From: Litoribacter populi
Lineage (GTDB): Bacteria; Bacteroidota; Bacteroidia; Cytophagales; Cyclobacteriaceae
Assembly (NCBI RefSeq): GCF_007483685.1
Contig: NZ_VMKN01000001.1
Location: 1,910,393 to 1,974,392 of the forward strand
Reading direction: 5' to 3'
DNA length: 64,000 nucleotides
Below are positions 15,875-24,829 of this stretch, piece by piece. The first letter of the stretch is position 1. Each line of letters starts with the position of its first letter. A model generated the notes under the pieces. The model saw only the letters and a list, made by a program, of their open reading frames with translations, was not told the origin of the DNA and made no database searches. The position numbers were made by a program, and so were the translations under genes.

Positions 15875-18292
15875 TCAGAAAGGATATCCTATCCCGATAT
15901 TAAATACTGCCTGTCCGCTCTCACCAAGGGGCCTATTAAGGGAGATTTTGTCAAGTACAAATCTTTCACCCTCAGGCTGGGCAGGATCTACAGCTTTGAC
16001 CCCCATATCCAAACGCAATACGAGAAAATCAAAGTCCATTCTTAAGCCAACTCCGGTGCCAACTGCAATTTCCTTATAAAACTCAGTGGCTCGAAACTGC
16101 GCACCATCTCTAGTTGGGTCGGGGAGGAAAGTCCAGATATTACCTGCATCAATAAAAAATGCTCCATCAAAGTAACCAAACAGCTTGCGACGGTATTCAA
16201 ACATGGTTTCGAATACTATCTCACCAGGCTGCTCGAATCTGTAATCAAAAGTACCATCCTCCCTCAATTGTGGCGTAAATGAGCCTGGACCCAAACGTCG
16301 GGGCTGCCAAGCTCGGTTACTTGTACTACCTCCAGCAAAGAAGTACTTTTCGTATGGTAGTACTCCGTTACTTATTCCATAAGGGCGAGCAAGACCTAAA
16401 TTAGCTCTATAGGCAAATGTACTCTGATTGTTTATTGGAATATAACGTCTCCAGTCAAGTTGGACTTTGACAAATTGAAAGTAGGCCAATGATCTGTTAT
16501 CAAAGAATTCAGGAGAAAGGAAGTTGTAGGTAGTACCACCGCTTTCTCCAAAAACCCTCAAAAGCGATGCATTTCTTTTTCCAAACAACCCATACTCATT
16601 GAAATTGATGATCGCCTGCCCCGATACGCTACTAACATAGGAAGACAAAAAAGAATTGATAAGATTGTTTCCTTGATTCTGGAGCTCTCTCAATCGGTCA
16701 TCGAAATCTGGATTAAGGTTGGACCTAATGAAGTTTGCATCAAGCAGGTTCATAGTAAATTGTTGCCTCAAGTCTCTTGTTGCCCAATTGTAGGCGAAAA
16801 TTGTGTTTAGCGCTTCCCTCACATATTCGGGGCGATTTACGTAGTTGTAACCGAATAGAACCCTTGTTCGCGGGTTGTACCGGCCAAATTGGTTAAGTGC
16901 CCAGGTATTGAATGGGAATAGGAACTGGGGGAAAATAAACGATGCGGAGGTGTTGAGCTCCCTACTTCGGTACACACCACCTTCGGCAGTTGCGGATGCC
17001 ACACCTTCCAATCCAGCCCTGAAGTTCAATTCAAAGATTTCCAATCCTCCAAAAAGGTTCCTATTTCTTAGCGAGTGGCTGAAAAATGGACCCGGCAACT
17101 GCTCTGTAACACTTGCACCTAACTGATTTATCACCTGATATTTTTGACTGGGACTAGTAAAAATACGTGTGTGGATTTTATTTCCCAAAGTATCAAAGCT
17201 TATGTTGACAAACCTAAATACATCTAGATTTGCCAGTTGTCTTTGGGTTTCAAGAACGTCTCGGCGATTATAGACATCTCCTTCGTTGATGAATATCCTG
17301 GAATTTATTATCCTTTCCGCGTAACGTTCTCTATAGAGAATGAATTTTTTGTCATCAAAGTTAGATTCAATTTGCTTGTCGGGGATTATCTCGCTGGGTG
17401 AAGAAATGCGGAAAGTAACCGAATCAACCCTGTAGACACGGTGCTGCTCATCATAGACAGGCTTTCTTATCAATTGTTCGACTTTGACATGTTTCTCAAG
17501 CGTGTCTTTGTAAACATTATATTCAATGTAGGATTTAGAAAAGGTATAATACCCGTTTTCTTTCAACAAGTCCTCGACTCGCTGCCTTTCACGGCTGATA
17601 TTGGATTGTACATATCGGCGATCCGGAACTATGAAGGTGTTTTTGTTAGAGTTTTGAAGCAATTGATAAATATGTGGGTCATCCGACCTCGTGAAAACAG
17701 AGTCAATTATATACTCATCGTTTTCATCTACTTGATAAGTGATATGGGCTTTTTGCTTTTCTTTGCGGACTGATGACGTTACTTCAGCATCAAAAAAGCC
17801 ATTGTTGACTAGATAGTAATTAATCTGTTTTTCTGTTTCAAAAGCCTTGATGCTATCATAAATTACCCTAGGGCTCCCTGTCCTCATAAACCAGTTACCG
17901 TATTCCAGTTTTCTTTCCAAATTTGAAATACGAGAATTGATTTTTATGTATCGTCGCCGAAGTTTACTTTGGGAGGGATTTTCTTGGAGAGTGGCTTCCA
18001 GAAAGTCCCTTTCTTCCTCAAATTCATTTTTTCGCTCAGCCAATTTGATACTGTCATAGGTAACCATTCCCAGATCATGTAGGAAAATGCCAGGGGAAAA
18101 ATTGATAAGTGGAACGCGGGTATTGGGTTTTTGGGCAATGAGGTTTCGGACTGCCTCACCGTCAGCATTTTTAACACCTTTCACTTCGATATCATAAACC
18201 AAATACTGCCCCTTCTCCAGGCCTTTTGTCAAACTACAGGCCGTGGTTACGATTAGGAACAGAAGAAAGTTTATATATTTGAAGTAATTCAC
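15875..18292 (-). CDS. tamL: TamL-type BamA/TamA-family outer-membrane lipoprotein
   Basis: This is an Omp85-family barrel with N-terminal POTRA-like domains. A GTG at 18292 gives about 805 residues starting VNYFKYINFLLFLIVTTACS: a short signal ending at a lipidatable Cys near residue 19, as in Bacteroidota TamL. Residues about 30-370 contain POTRA-like repeats and a coiled helical stretch (the ERKNEFEEERDFLEA region). The last 400 residues are beta strands with the late-barrel motifs GGSTSNRAWQPRRLGPGSF and GDGVGLRMDFDF-like segments, ending YPF. By family precedent it helps insert outer-membrane proteins, working with TamB. No tamB is adjacent. An ATG at 18400 is possible but lies inside the divergent gene and adds non-signal sequence. 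Confidence 0.85.
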   Translation of the reverse strand: MNYFKYINFLLFLIVTTACSLTKGLEKGQYLVYDIEVKGVKNADGEAVRNLIAQKPNTRVPLINFSPGIFLHDLGMVTYDSIKLAERKNEFEEERDFLEATLQENPSQSKLRRRYIKINSRISNLERKLEYGNWFMRTGSPRVIYDSIKAFETEKQINYYLVNNGFFDAEVTSSVRKEKQKAHITYQVDENDEYIIDSVFTRSDDPHIYQLLQNSNKNTFIVPDRRYVQSNISRERQRVEDLLKENGYYTFSKSYIEYNVYKDTLEKHVKVEQLIRKPVYDEQHRVYRVDSVTFRISSPSEIIPDKQIESNFDDKKFILYRERYAERIINSRIFINEGDVYNRRDVLETQRQLANLDVFRFVNISFDTLGNKIHTRIFTSPSQKYQVINQLGASVTEQLPGPFFSHSLRNRNLFGGLEIFELNFRAGLEGVASATAEGGVYRSRELNTSASFIFPQFLFPFNTWALNQFGRYNPRTRVLFGYNYVNRPEYVREALNTIFAYNWATRDLRQQFTMNLLDANFIRSNLNPDFDDRLRELQNQGNNLINSFLSSYVSSVSGQAIINFNEYGLFGKRNASLLRVFGESGGTTYNFLSPEFFDNRSLAYFQFVKVQLDWRRYIPINNQSTFAYRANLGLARPYGISNGVLPYEKYFFAGGSTSNRAWQPRRLGPGSFTPQLREDGTFDYRFEQPGEIVFETMFEYRRKLFGYFDGAFFIDAGNIWTFLPDPTRDGAQFRATEFYKEIAVGTGVGLRMDFDFLVLRLDMGVKAVDPAQPEGERFVLDKISLNRPLGESGQAVFNIGIGYPF

Positions 18293-18308
18293 GCTATAGA
18301 TATCCCAA

Positions 18309-19061
18309 ATGCTCAGCAAAAATACGGTTAAGTTTATTAAATCCTTGCAACAGAAGAAATTCAGGAGGCAAGAAAACTCTTTTTTCGTAGAAGGTGCCAA
18401 GAATGTAACGGAATTATTACGTTCCGAATATGAAATTACTCATTTGCTTTTTACTGAGACCTTTGAAATAGAGAATATCAGCTTAATTAAACGATGCGGC
18501 GCAGAAAAATATAAAGTTACCCAAAAGGTATTAGAAAGTGCGGGTTCTTTTCAAAGCAATGATGCCGCTCTTGCCGTTGCAAAAATCAAAGAAAATGAGC
18601 CTCTTAAACTGGAAAAGCCTGAATTAATTCTAGCCTTGGACGACGTGAGAGACCCAGGAAATCTTGGAACTATCATCAGAATTGCCGATTGGTATGGTTT
18701 GAATAAAATAATTTGCAGTCCTCAGTGCGCCGACATTTATAATCCAAAAGTGCTTAATTCTAGCATGGGGTCATTTACAAGGATGAATTATTTTTACACA
18801 GAACTTCATAAGTTTTTGGAAAATTGCAATAAACCAATATTCGGTGCTTTTTTAGAAGGGGATAATATTTATGAAAGCGAACTTCCTGCCGATGCTGTTA
18901 TTGTGATGGGAAATGAATCCAAGGGAATATCTCCCGAGATAGAGAAATTGATATCACATAAGCTTACAATCCCGCAGTTTGGCCAAGCCGAATCTTTGAA
19001 TGTAGCGATTGCAACAGCTGTGATTTGCGATAACTTTCGCAGATTTCAGTGGAAGAAGTGA
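18309..19061 (+). CDS. TrmH/SpoU-family RNA 2'-O-methyltransferase
   Basis: The 250-residue protein has the SPOUT methyltransferase layout. An N-terminal substrate-binding domain of about 90 residues begins with SKNTVKFIKSLQQKKFRRQ and includes FFVEGAKNV. The trefoil-knot domain carries motif 1 (DDVRDPGNLGTIIRIADW), motif 2 (VMGNESKGISPEI) and motif 3 (IPQFGQAESLNVAIATAV). Such enzymes methylate ribose 2'-OH groups in rRNA or tRNA; the target is not predictable here. Only 16 bases separate its start from that of the divergent tamL gene. It converges tail to tail with the transporter gene at 19062. Confidence 0.9.
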   Translation: MLSKNTVKFIKSLQQKKFRRQENSFFVEGAKNVTELLRSEYEITHLLFTETFEIENISLIKRCGAEKYKVTQKVLESAGSFQSNDAALAVAKIKENEPLKLEKPELILALDDVRDPGNLGTIIRIADWYGLNKIICSPQCADIYNPKVLNSSMGSFTRMNYFYTELHKFLENCNKPIFGAFLEGDNIYESELPADAVIVMGNESKGISPEIEKLISHKLTIPQFGQAESLNVAIATAVICDNFRRFQWKK

Positions 19062-19871
19062 TCAGCTAAAAAAAGAGGTGTCGGAAGAAGCCTCATCCAT
19101 CATCTTCTGTGAAGTCTCCTTGCCTAGGTATCGGTCAATTACACTGTGCCCTAGATAAAGCATAGGGGTCAACATTACGGCCACAACAAATTTGTAGATG
19201 TAATTCATAATGCCTACTGAGATGACCTGAGCCCAAGTCCAATCGCCAAATACATAAAAAGCTATTATCAGCACCACAAAGGAATCAAAGAACTGGCTTA
19301 TAACTGTAGAGCCTGTGGCTCTTAGCCAGATTTTACGGGGACCGGTGATTGCCCGCAGTTTTTGGAACACAAATACATCGATCAATTGGCCAAGCAAAAA
19401 TGCGATCAGGGAACCGGCAATGATGCCAAGTCCCTGACGAAATATGGTGTTGAAAGCGAAATTGATATTAAAGGGATTGCCGGCATCGTCTATTGGAGTG
19501 ACGGTAAGCCAGAAAGGTGCGGGAGGCAAACCTGTCACCACGGTAATGACTATGAAAATGTATGCAATAAAGAATGCAGTGAGAAAGCTGATTTTTCGTA
19601 CACCTTTTTTACCAAAATATTCATTTATGATGTCAGTGGTAACAAACACAACCGGCCAGATAATGGCTCCTGCGGTAAGGTTGAAGTCCAATACATAATC
19701 CTCAAAAAAGGTCCAGTTGGCAGGGGAGAGCCCTACAGTTTTTTCTCCGGAAAAGATTTTGACTCCGATGATTTCGGCAAGGATAGCATTGGTAAGGAAA
19801 ATGCCTGCCAGTATGATGAAAAGGTTGGTTTTTTTTGACTGGAATCGTTGTTCAGCTAATAGGGCATCCAT
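19062..19871 (-). CDS. Queuosine precursor transporter (YhhQ/VUT family)
   Basis: The 269-residue membrane protein has about six transmembrane segments and family marks: an early helix with NLFIILAGIFLTNAILAEII, DYVLDFNLTAGAIIWPVVFV then TTDIINEYFGKKGVRK, and a late ATGSTVISQFFDSFVVLIIAF. YhhQ proteins take up queuine or its precursors preQ0 and preQ1 for tRNA modification. Its start overlaps the end of the RNase Z gene by 16 bases, so it is part of the purC-STAS-rnz-yhhQ operon. The last stop base abuts the end of the TrmH gene. Confidence 0.88.
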   Translation of the reverse strand: MDALLAEQRFQSKKTNLFIILAGIFLTNAILAEIIGVKIFSGEKTVGLSPANWTFFEDYVLDFNLTAGAIIWPVVFVTTDIINEYFGKKGVRKISFLTAFFIAYIFIVITVVTGLPPAPFWLTVTPIDDAGNPFNINFAFNTIFRQGLGIIAGSLIAFLLGQLIDVFVFQKLRAITGPRKIWLRATGSTVISQFFDSFVVLIIAFYVFGDWTWAQVISVGIMNYIYKFVVAVMLTPMLYLGHSVIDRYLGKETSQKMMDEASSDTSFFS

Positions 19872-20788
19872 TCTTCTAAAACGTGGGTTATGCCTTCAAT
19901 ACTTAACTCGGTATTAGGGAAAACTTCCTTAGCCTCCATTAGCAGGCCATTTAATTCCTTGTACCTGACCGAATAATGGCCCAGGAGAAGTTTTTTTACA
20001 TTGGCCTGTTTGGCAATGCTAGCCGCCTGTGATGCTGTGGAGTGAAAGGTTTCCTTTGCCCTTTCCTTTTCGCTTTCCATGAAAGTAGATTCATGGTAGA
20101 GCAAATCTACCCCTTCGAAATTGGGAATCAATTCCGGGTCAAAAATCGTGTCTGCACTATAAGCATAGGACCGAGTGTGGGGAGGTGGATAAGTGAAATC
20201 ATCCAAACTGTAGATTAACTCACCGGAATCTTCATCAAAGACATTCTTGCCAGCCTTTAAGTTATTTATTGCTTCCAAGCTTAATTTATGTTGCTGCAAC
20301 ATTTCCTTTCTCAGGTTTCGAGGTTTAGGTTTCTCCTCGAAATAAAACCCATTGCAGGGAACCCGATGCTTCGTTGGGAAACTCTGAACTTCAAAGCTTT
20401 TATGGTCAATCAGTTTTTTCTTTTCTCCATCAATTTGTACAAAGGTAAGAGGGTAATTAAGTTTAATATTACCGTATTTTAACTGTATTGTGATGATTTC
20501 ATCCAGACCTTTCGGTCCAAATATGGTAAGTGGCTTAGTTCTCTTATTGAGGTGAAAAGTGGATAACACTCCCATCAGGCCCAAATAATGATCACCGTGG
20601 AGATGGGAAATCAAAATGTACTCAATTTTAGAAGTCTTTATTCCAAACTTCCTGAATTGAATTTGGGTGCCTTCTCCACAATCCACTAAAACAGAAACCC
20701 TCCCAATAGTGACTAATTGGGAGGTCTGGTTTCGGTTGTGGGCCGGAGCGGCTGAGTTAGACCCTAAAATGGTGACATGGAAATCCAA
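19856..20788 (-). CDS. rnz: Ribonuclease Z
   Basis: RNase Z is the metallo-beta-lactamase-fold endonuclease that trims tRNA 3' trailers. The 310-residue sequence shows the zinc motif HLHGDHYLG (near residue 61), an early DCGEGTQIQFRKFG, YSADTIFDPEL with a metal-ligand Asp, LLYHESTFM and the C-terminal HYSVRY. The flexible exosite region (FYFEEKPKPRNLRKEMLQQ) is also typical. The ATG at 20788 starts directly with the beta-lactamase core (MDFHVTILGSNSAAP). The STAS gene stops two bases upstream, indicating co-transcription. Confidence 0.95.
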   Translation of the reverse strand: MDFHVTILGSNSAAPAHNRNQTSQLVTIGRVSVLVDCGEGTQIQFRKFGIKTSKIEYILISHLHGDHYLGLMGVLSTFHLNKRTKPLTIFGPKGLDEIITIQLKYGNIKLNYPLTFVQIDGEKKKLIDHKSFEVQSFPTKHRVPCNGFYFEEKPKPRNLRKEMLQQHKLSLEAINNLKAGKNVFDEDSGELIYSLDDFTYPPPHTRSYAYSADTIFDPELIPNFEGVDLLYHESTFMESEKERAKETFHSTASQAASIAKQANVKKLLLGHYSVRYKELNGLLMEAKEVFPNTELSIEGITHVLEEWMPY

Positions 20789-20790
20789 TT

Positions 20791-21165
20791 CTATTCTTCC
20801 TCGTCAGTTGTGTTTTTGATTTCATGGATAAATATAGCCTCAGCTGCCTCTTCATGATTGTCAGCCAAGTTAAGTACTTTGTCAAGCATGGATATCTTTA
20901 TAAGCTTCATCACATGTTCTTGAGGATTGCTAATAACGAAAATACCACCGTCTTCATTGAAGGCTCTGTTGCCTACCAAAAGCGCACTAAGTCCGCTGGA
21001 GTCCGCATATTTGACTTCACTCATATCCAAAATCATGTTTCTGTATCCTTCAGCATGCACTGTAAGCAACTCTGATTTCAAAACTGGACTCAAAGCAGAG
21101 TCAAGTTTTTCCTCGTGGGGAGTGAAAACTACATATTGCTCTTTTTTATCAACTGAATATTTCAT
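20791..21165 (-). CDS. STAS-domain protein (anti-sigma-factor-antagonist type)
   Basis: The 124-residue single-domain protein has the STAS pattern: an initial strand pair, an N-terminal helix, MILDMSEVKYADSSGLSALL with the phosphorylatable Ser in DSSG (about residues 59-62), and the strand GGIFVISNP. An acidic tail ends IKNTTDEEE. SpoIIAA/RsbV-like proteins bind an anti-sigma kinase when unphosphorylated, but no RsbW-like kinase, sigma factor or phosphatase is in the window. It lies 13 bases after purC and 2 bases before rnz. Confidence 0.88.
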   Translation of the reverse strand: MKYSVDKKEQYVVFTPHEEKLDSALSPVLKSELLTVHAEGYRNMILDMSEVKYADSSGLSALLVGNRAFNEDGGIFVISNPQEHVMKLIKISMLDKVLNLADNHEEAAEAIFIHEIKNTTDEEE

Positions 21166-21178
21166 AGTAGTATAGGTA

Positions 21179-22135
21179 TTAGAGACCTTGGGTGGTCTGC
21201 TGTGTATGGTTTAAAATTGCTTTTTCTATTCTTTCTGTCAGGTTTTCGGACGGGGCTTTTACAAACTTTTCTCCGGTTATCTTTTCAAAAAGTTCTATAT
21301 ATCTATCAGAAATCTCAATCACTTTATCCTCTGACATAAATGGTATTTCCTGACCTTCCTTCCCTTGAAAATTATTGGCTATAAGCCATTGACGTACAAA
21401 TTCCTTTGAGAGCTGTTTTTGAGGCAAGTTAGCCTGCTGGTTTTTCTCATAACTATCGGAGTAAAAATACCTGGAAGAATCAGGGGTGTGAATTTCATCT
21501 ATCAAAAATATTTCACCCTTATATTTTCCAAACTCATATTTGGTGTCTACCAAAATCAGGCCTTTTTTTGCAGCCAGCTCAGTACCCCTTTCAAATAAGG
21601 CCCTCGTGTACTTTTCTAAGAATTCATAGTCTTGCTGGCTTACTATTTTTAAAGCTAAAATATCTTCTCTGGATATATCTTCATCATGACCCTGGTCTGC
21701 TTTTGTCGTTGGAGTAATGATAGGTTCTGGAAGCCTGTCGTTTTCTTTTAGGCCGTTTGGCAAATAAACCCCACAAACTTCTCTTTTGCCATCTCGATAC
21801 TCTCTCCAGGCATGCCCGGCCAAATAACCACGTATGACCATTTCGACTTTAAATGGTTCGCATTTTTTGCCAAAAGTAACATTAGGGTCAATTTGGGCAG
21901 TCACCCAATTCGGAACAATGTCCTTGGTAGCTTCCAAAGACTTAGCCGCAATTTGGTTAAGTACTTGACCTTTGTAAGGGATAGGCTTTGGCAAAACAAC
22001 ATCAAAAGCGGAAATCCGGTCTGTAGCCACCACGGCTATAGAGTCTTCAAACATATAGACATCTCGCACCTTGCCACGGTAGAAATCCTTTTGGCCTGGA
22101 AAGTTGAAATGTGTCTCTTTAATAGCGGAATTCAT
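21179..22135 (-). CDS. purC: Phosphoribosylaminoimidazole-succinocarboxamide synthase
   Basis: PurC ligates aspartate to CAIR with ATP hydrolysis in purine synthesis. The 318 residues include [14 protein letters not shown] (ATP-binding strand-turn), [68 protein letters not shown] and [10 protein letters not shown]. The length is that of the long eukaryote-like PurC found in Bacteroidota. It is the first gene of an apparent purC-STAS-rnz-yhhQ operon. A candidate promoter is at 22224-22231, leaving a leader of about 80 bases. Confidence 0.95.
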   Translation of the reverse strand: MNSAIKETHFNFPGQKDFYRGKVRDVYMFEDSIAVVATDRISAFDVVLPKPIPYKGQVLNQIAAKSLEATKDIVPNWVTAQIDPNVTFGKKCEPFKVEMVIRGYLAGHAWREYRDGKREVCGVYLPNGLKENDRLPEPIITPTTKADQGHDEDISREDILALKIVSQQDYEFLEKYTRALFERGTELAAKKGLILVDTKYEFGKYKGEIFLIDEIHTPDSSRYFYSDSYEKNQQANLPQKQLSKEFVRQWLIANNFQGKEGQEIPFMSEDKVIEISDRYIELFEKITGEKFVKAPSENLTERIEKAILNHTQQTTQGL

Positions 22136-22223
22136 CCTTTTTGGGTTAATTAAAACAATACTTCTTAGTTACTTCCAAAATCCCAAAAATCATCAATTGA
22201 GAATGTGGATGTTTAAGCAATAA

Positions 22224-22231
22224 CAAAAATA
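22224..22231 (-). promoter_or_regulatory. Candidate -7 box for the purC operon
   Basis: The minus strand reads TATTTTTG, an exact TAnnTTTG element, in the only spacer upstream of purC. No TTG is present 19-21 bases further upstream, so the -33 part is weak. Confidence 0.35.
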
Positions 22232-22254
22232 TAAAAAGCAGAAGGATTACAGGG

Positions 22255-23568
22255 TTAATCTGCGGATTTTTCTCCCATATTAAATTCTTCCTCTTTTACC
22301 AAGTTCTCCTCCTGATCGAAGTACTGCCATTTACCGTGCCTTCGATTGGCCTTGAACTCACCTTTGACGGCCATACTTCCATTTTGGTGAAATTTTTCGA
22401 AATGGCCTTCTTTCCAGTTTCCTATGAAGGTCGTACTGCTTTCTTTTTCCCCAGAAGGAAAATATGAAATCTCCTCACCCGTTTGTTTACCATTCCGGAA
22501 ACCCCTTTCTAAGATCAAATTGCCATCTTCATCGTACCTCAAGTATTTGCCTTCTCTTCTACCATTGACATAGAAAGTTTCCTCTTGTACGTTACCTGAC
22601 GTGAAATAGGTGATTTCTTTACCATGAATTCTTCCTTCTCTAAATGGTGTTTCTTTTTGAAGTTTGCCGTCTTCGTAAAAGATTTTTGCCAACATAGGGT
22701 CCCCGTATTTGTCATGGGTAGTCACTGCCATTTTTTGGCCGGAAGGATAATAGGCGACAATATCTCCATCAATTTGACCCCTTTTAAAACGGGTGCTACG
22801 GGAAAGCTTGCCGTTTTCATGAAATTCCTTAAACTGCCCATGAGGTTGCCCCCTTCGATAATTGCCCTCCTTTTGTTTTTTTCCACTTTCAAAATAAGTC
22901 ACAAAGTCACCATTCTTTACACCTTGGCGATGAGAAATGATGGAAGCAATTTTTCCCGAAGGAAAGTAGGTTTTTAAGTCTCCTTCCAGCTCACCATTTT
23001 TATAAAAAGCTTCTTCCTCAACTGTTCCATCGTGATAGTAAGAAATAAGCTTGCCTTCCAGCTGGCCTAATTCATAAATGGCTTCTTCCTGAAGTTCACC
23101 AGAAGGGTGGTAGGTCCGAGATTTGCCATGAGGATAATTTCTTGAAAATTCGGCTACGGATTGTATCGCCCCGTCTTCGTAATAAGTTTTCACCTCTCCT
23201 TCAATAATGTCGGATTGGTAGGTGGTAGTTTGGGAGATTTGCCCGTTTTTGTAAAAAGTATGTGATTCACCTTCTTTAAGGCCATCTTGATAATTAATCA
23301 CACGAAGGGTGTCCTCGGTACCGGGATGAAAATCCACGAAAGAACCTATCTTTTTACCATCCTTAAAAGTGCCTTTTTGAGCAAGAGATCCATCATCATA
23401 ATATAAGGTGTAGGAGCCTTCTGGTTGATTGTTCACTTTATGATAAACCTCCCTTACTTGAGTTTGACCTGGGTCATAGTAAGTCCTGACGGGTTCTTGA
23501 GCTTTAGTTTCAAAAACCAGCATTGATAGTAGCGAAAAACAACCTATAAATAAAGGTGCCTGTTTCAT
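22255..23568 (-). CDS. Exported YwqK/MORN-like repeat protein
   Basis: The 437-residue protein begins with a signal peptide (cleavage near ETKAQE). Nearly all the rest consists of roughly sixteen repeats of about 23 residues, consensus G-x-x-x-x-Y-x-x-G-x-x-x-x-x-x-x-F/Y-x-x-G, for example YYPSGQKMAV, YFTSGNVQEE and YDEDGNLILE. These are YwqK-type repeats, related to MORN repeats and forming a beta-sheet array. Databases often label them 'toxin-antitoxin YwqK antitoxin', which has no support here: the protein is exported and no toxin gene is near. The role is unknown, perhaps envelope-associated. A terminator of the preceding thiolase gene lies just upstream, so it is probably transcribed separately or by read-through. 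Confidence 0.82.
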   Translation of the reverse strand: MKQAPLFIGCFSLLSMLVFETKAQEPVRTYYDPGQTQVREVYHKVNNQPEGSYTLYYDDGSLAQKGTFKDGKKIGSFVDFHPGTEDTLRVINYQDGLKEGESHTFYKNGQISQTTTYQSDIIEGEVKTYYEDGAIQSVAEFSRNYPHGKSRTYHPSGELQEEAIYELGQLEGKLISYYHDGTVEEEAFYKNGELEGDLKTYFPSGKIASIISHRQGVKNGDFVTYFESGKKQKEGNYRRGQPHGQFKEFHENGKLSRSTRFKRGQIDGDIVAYYPSGQKMAVTTHDKYGDPMLAKIFYEDGKLQKETPFREGRIHGKEITYFTSGNVQEETFYVNGRREGKYLRYDEDGNLILERGFRNGKQTGEEISYFPSGEKESSTTFIGNWKEGHFEKFHQNGSMAVKGEFKANRRHGKWQYFDQEENLVKEEEFNMGEKSAD

Positions 23569-23574
23569 ATGGTA

Positions 23575-23609
23575 AGAAAGGGAAATTGGGCAGCCTGACG
23601 CTGCCCAAT
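23575..23609 (-). terminator. Hairpin terminator after the thiolase gene
   Basis: A perfect 10-bp stem (ATTGGGCAGC with GCTGCCCAAT) closes a five-base loop. On the minus strand it is followed by TTTCCCTTTCTT, an interrupted T-run. It begins seven bases after the thiolase stop. Confidence 0.7.
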
Positions 23610-23615
23610 ATGAAA

Positions 23616-24794
23616 TTACATTTTTTCAATCACAATGGCTGAAGCGCCACCGCCACCATTACAAATTCCGGCAACGCCAATTTTTCCGCCTTTTTGGTGA
23701 AGTACACTATTGAGAGTTGCGATGATTCTAGCTCCAGAAGCTCCAAGCGGGTGACCCAAGGAGACTGCTCCGCCAAATACATTCAGTTTGTCATTGTCCA
23801 AATTCAGCTCTTTTTTATTGGCAATTGCCACCGCTGAAAATGCTTCATTGATTTCATAAAAATCAACGTCAGCTTCCGAAATGCCAGCATTTTTAATAGC
23901 CTTAGGAATTGCCAAAGCAGGTGCGGTGGTAAACCACAACGGATCTTGAGCAGCATCAGCAAATCCTCGGATTTTCGCGATTGGCTTAAGTCCTAATTCT
24001 TCAGCTTTTTCCTTACTCATAAGAATAATAGCAGATGCACCATCATTCATAGTAGAGGCGTTTGCTGCGGTAACAGTACCTTCTTTATCGAATACGGGAC
24101 GCAAAGATGGGATTTTTTCAAACATCACATTCTTGAATTCCTCATCTTCATCGATTACAATAGTTTCGCCTTTTCTGCCTTTGATCTCTACAGGAACTAC
24201 TTCATCCTTGAAGGAGCCGTTTTCCCAAGATGCAGCACTGCGCTTGTAAGACTGAATGGCGTATTCATCCTGATCCTCACGGCTGATGTTCATTTCTTTA
24301 GCAGTATTATCTGCGCAGTTACCCATTGGAAACTTGTTGTAAACTTCAAAAAGCCCATCTTTCACCAAGCCATCTACCATTTCGGCATTGCCGTATTTAT
24401 AGCCAAATCGAGCTTTAGGAATGTAATAAGGTACATTTGACATGCTTTCCATACCACCAGCAACTACTACATCATTTTGGCCAGTCATAATACTTTGAGC
24501 GCCAAACATTACAGCCTTCATTCCTGAAGAACAGACCTTATTAACAGTTGTACATGGAACGTTATTGCCGATTCCAGCTCCAAGAGCTGCTTGCCGTGCA
24601 GGTGCCTGACCCAAATTGGCCGAGATTACATTACCCATCAATACTTCCTGAACTTCTTTTGGATCGAGGCCTGCTTTTTCCAATGCACCTTTGATTGCAA
24701 TACTGCCAAGTTCAACAGCAGTCAAAGCGCTAAGCTTTCCTCCAAAACTTCCAAGGGGAGTTCTTACCGCGGATATGATATATACTTCTTTCAT
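23616..24794 (-). CDS. Acetyl-CoA C-acyltransferase (thiolase)
   Basis: Thiolases condense two acetyl-CoA or cleave 3-ketoacyl-CoA. The 392-residue protein has all active-site blocks: VNKVCSSGMKAVMFGAQ with the nucleophilic Cys near residue 88, GGMESMSNVPYY, NASTMNDGASAIILMS, YEINEAFSAVAIANKKEL with the catalytic His position replaced by the NEAF block, GGAVSLGHPLGASGAR and the second Cys in GICNGGGGASA. Length and pattern fit the AtoB-type biosynthetic class, but a degradative role cannot be excluded. It has a candidate promoter of its own and a terminator behind it. Confidence 0.93.
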   Translation of the reverse strand: MKEVYIISAVRTPLGSFGGKLSALTAVELGSIAIKGALEKAGLDPKEVQEVLMGNVISANLGQAPARQAALGAGIGNNVPCTTVNKVCSSGMKAVMFGAQSIMTGQNDVVVAGGMESMSNVPYYIPKARFGYKYGNAEMVDGLVKDGLFEVYNKFPMGNCADNTAKEMNISREDQDEYAIQSYKRSAASWENGSFKDEVVPVEIKGRKGETIVIDEDEEFKNVMFEKIPSLRPVFDKEGTVTAANASTMNDGASAIILMSKEKAEELGLKPIAKIRGFADAAQDPLWFTTAPALAIPKAIKNAGISEADVDFYEINEAFSAVAIANKKELNLDNDKLNVFGGAVSLGHPLGASGARIIATLNSVLHQKGGKIGVAGICNGGGGASAIVIEKM

Positions 24795-24818
24795 TTGGGT
24801 TTATATATTTATAGTTAA

Positions 24819-24826
24819 CAAAATTA
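24819..24826 (-). promoter_or_regulatory. Candidate -7 box for the thiolase gene
   Basis: The minus strand reads TAATTTTG, an exact TAnnTTTG match, between the Bat operon and the thiolase start. Only TGG is found at the -33 distance. The predicted leader is about 18 bases. Confidence 0.4.
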
Positions 24827-24829
24827 ATT

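Noticed and set aside
18293-18400. Longer TamL/BamA start at the ATG at 18400
   Set aside because: The extension lies inside the divergent methyltransferase gene and disrupts the lipoprotein signal that begins at the GTG at 18292.
22255-23568. YwqK-family antitoxin of a toxin-antitoxin system
   Set aside because: The protein has a signal peptide and no toxin gene is adjacent; the label is a database habit for the repeat.
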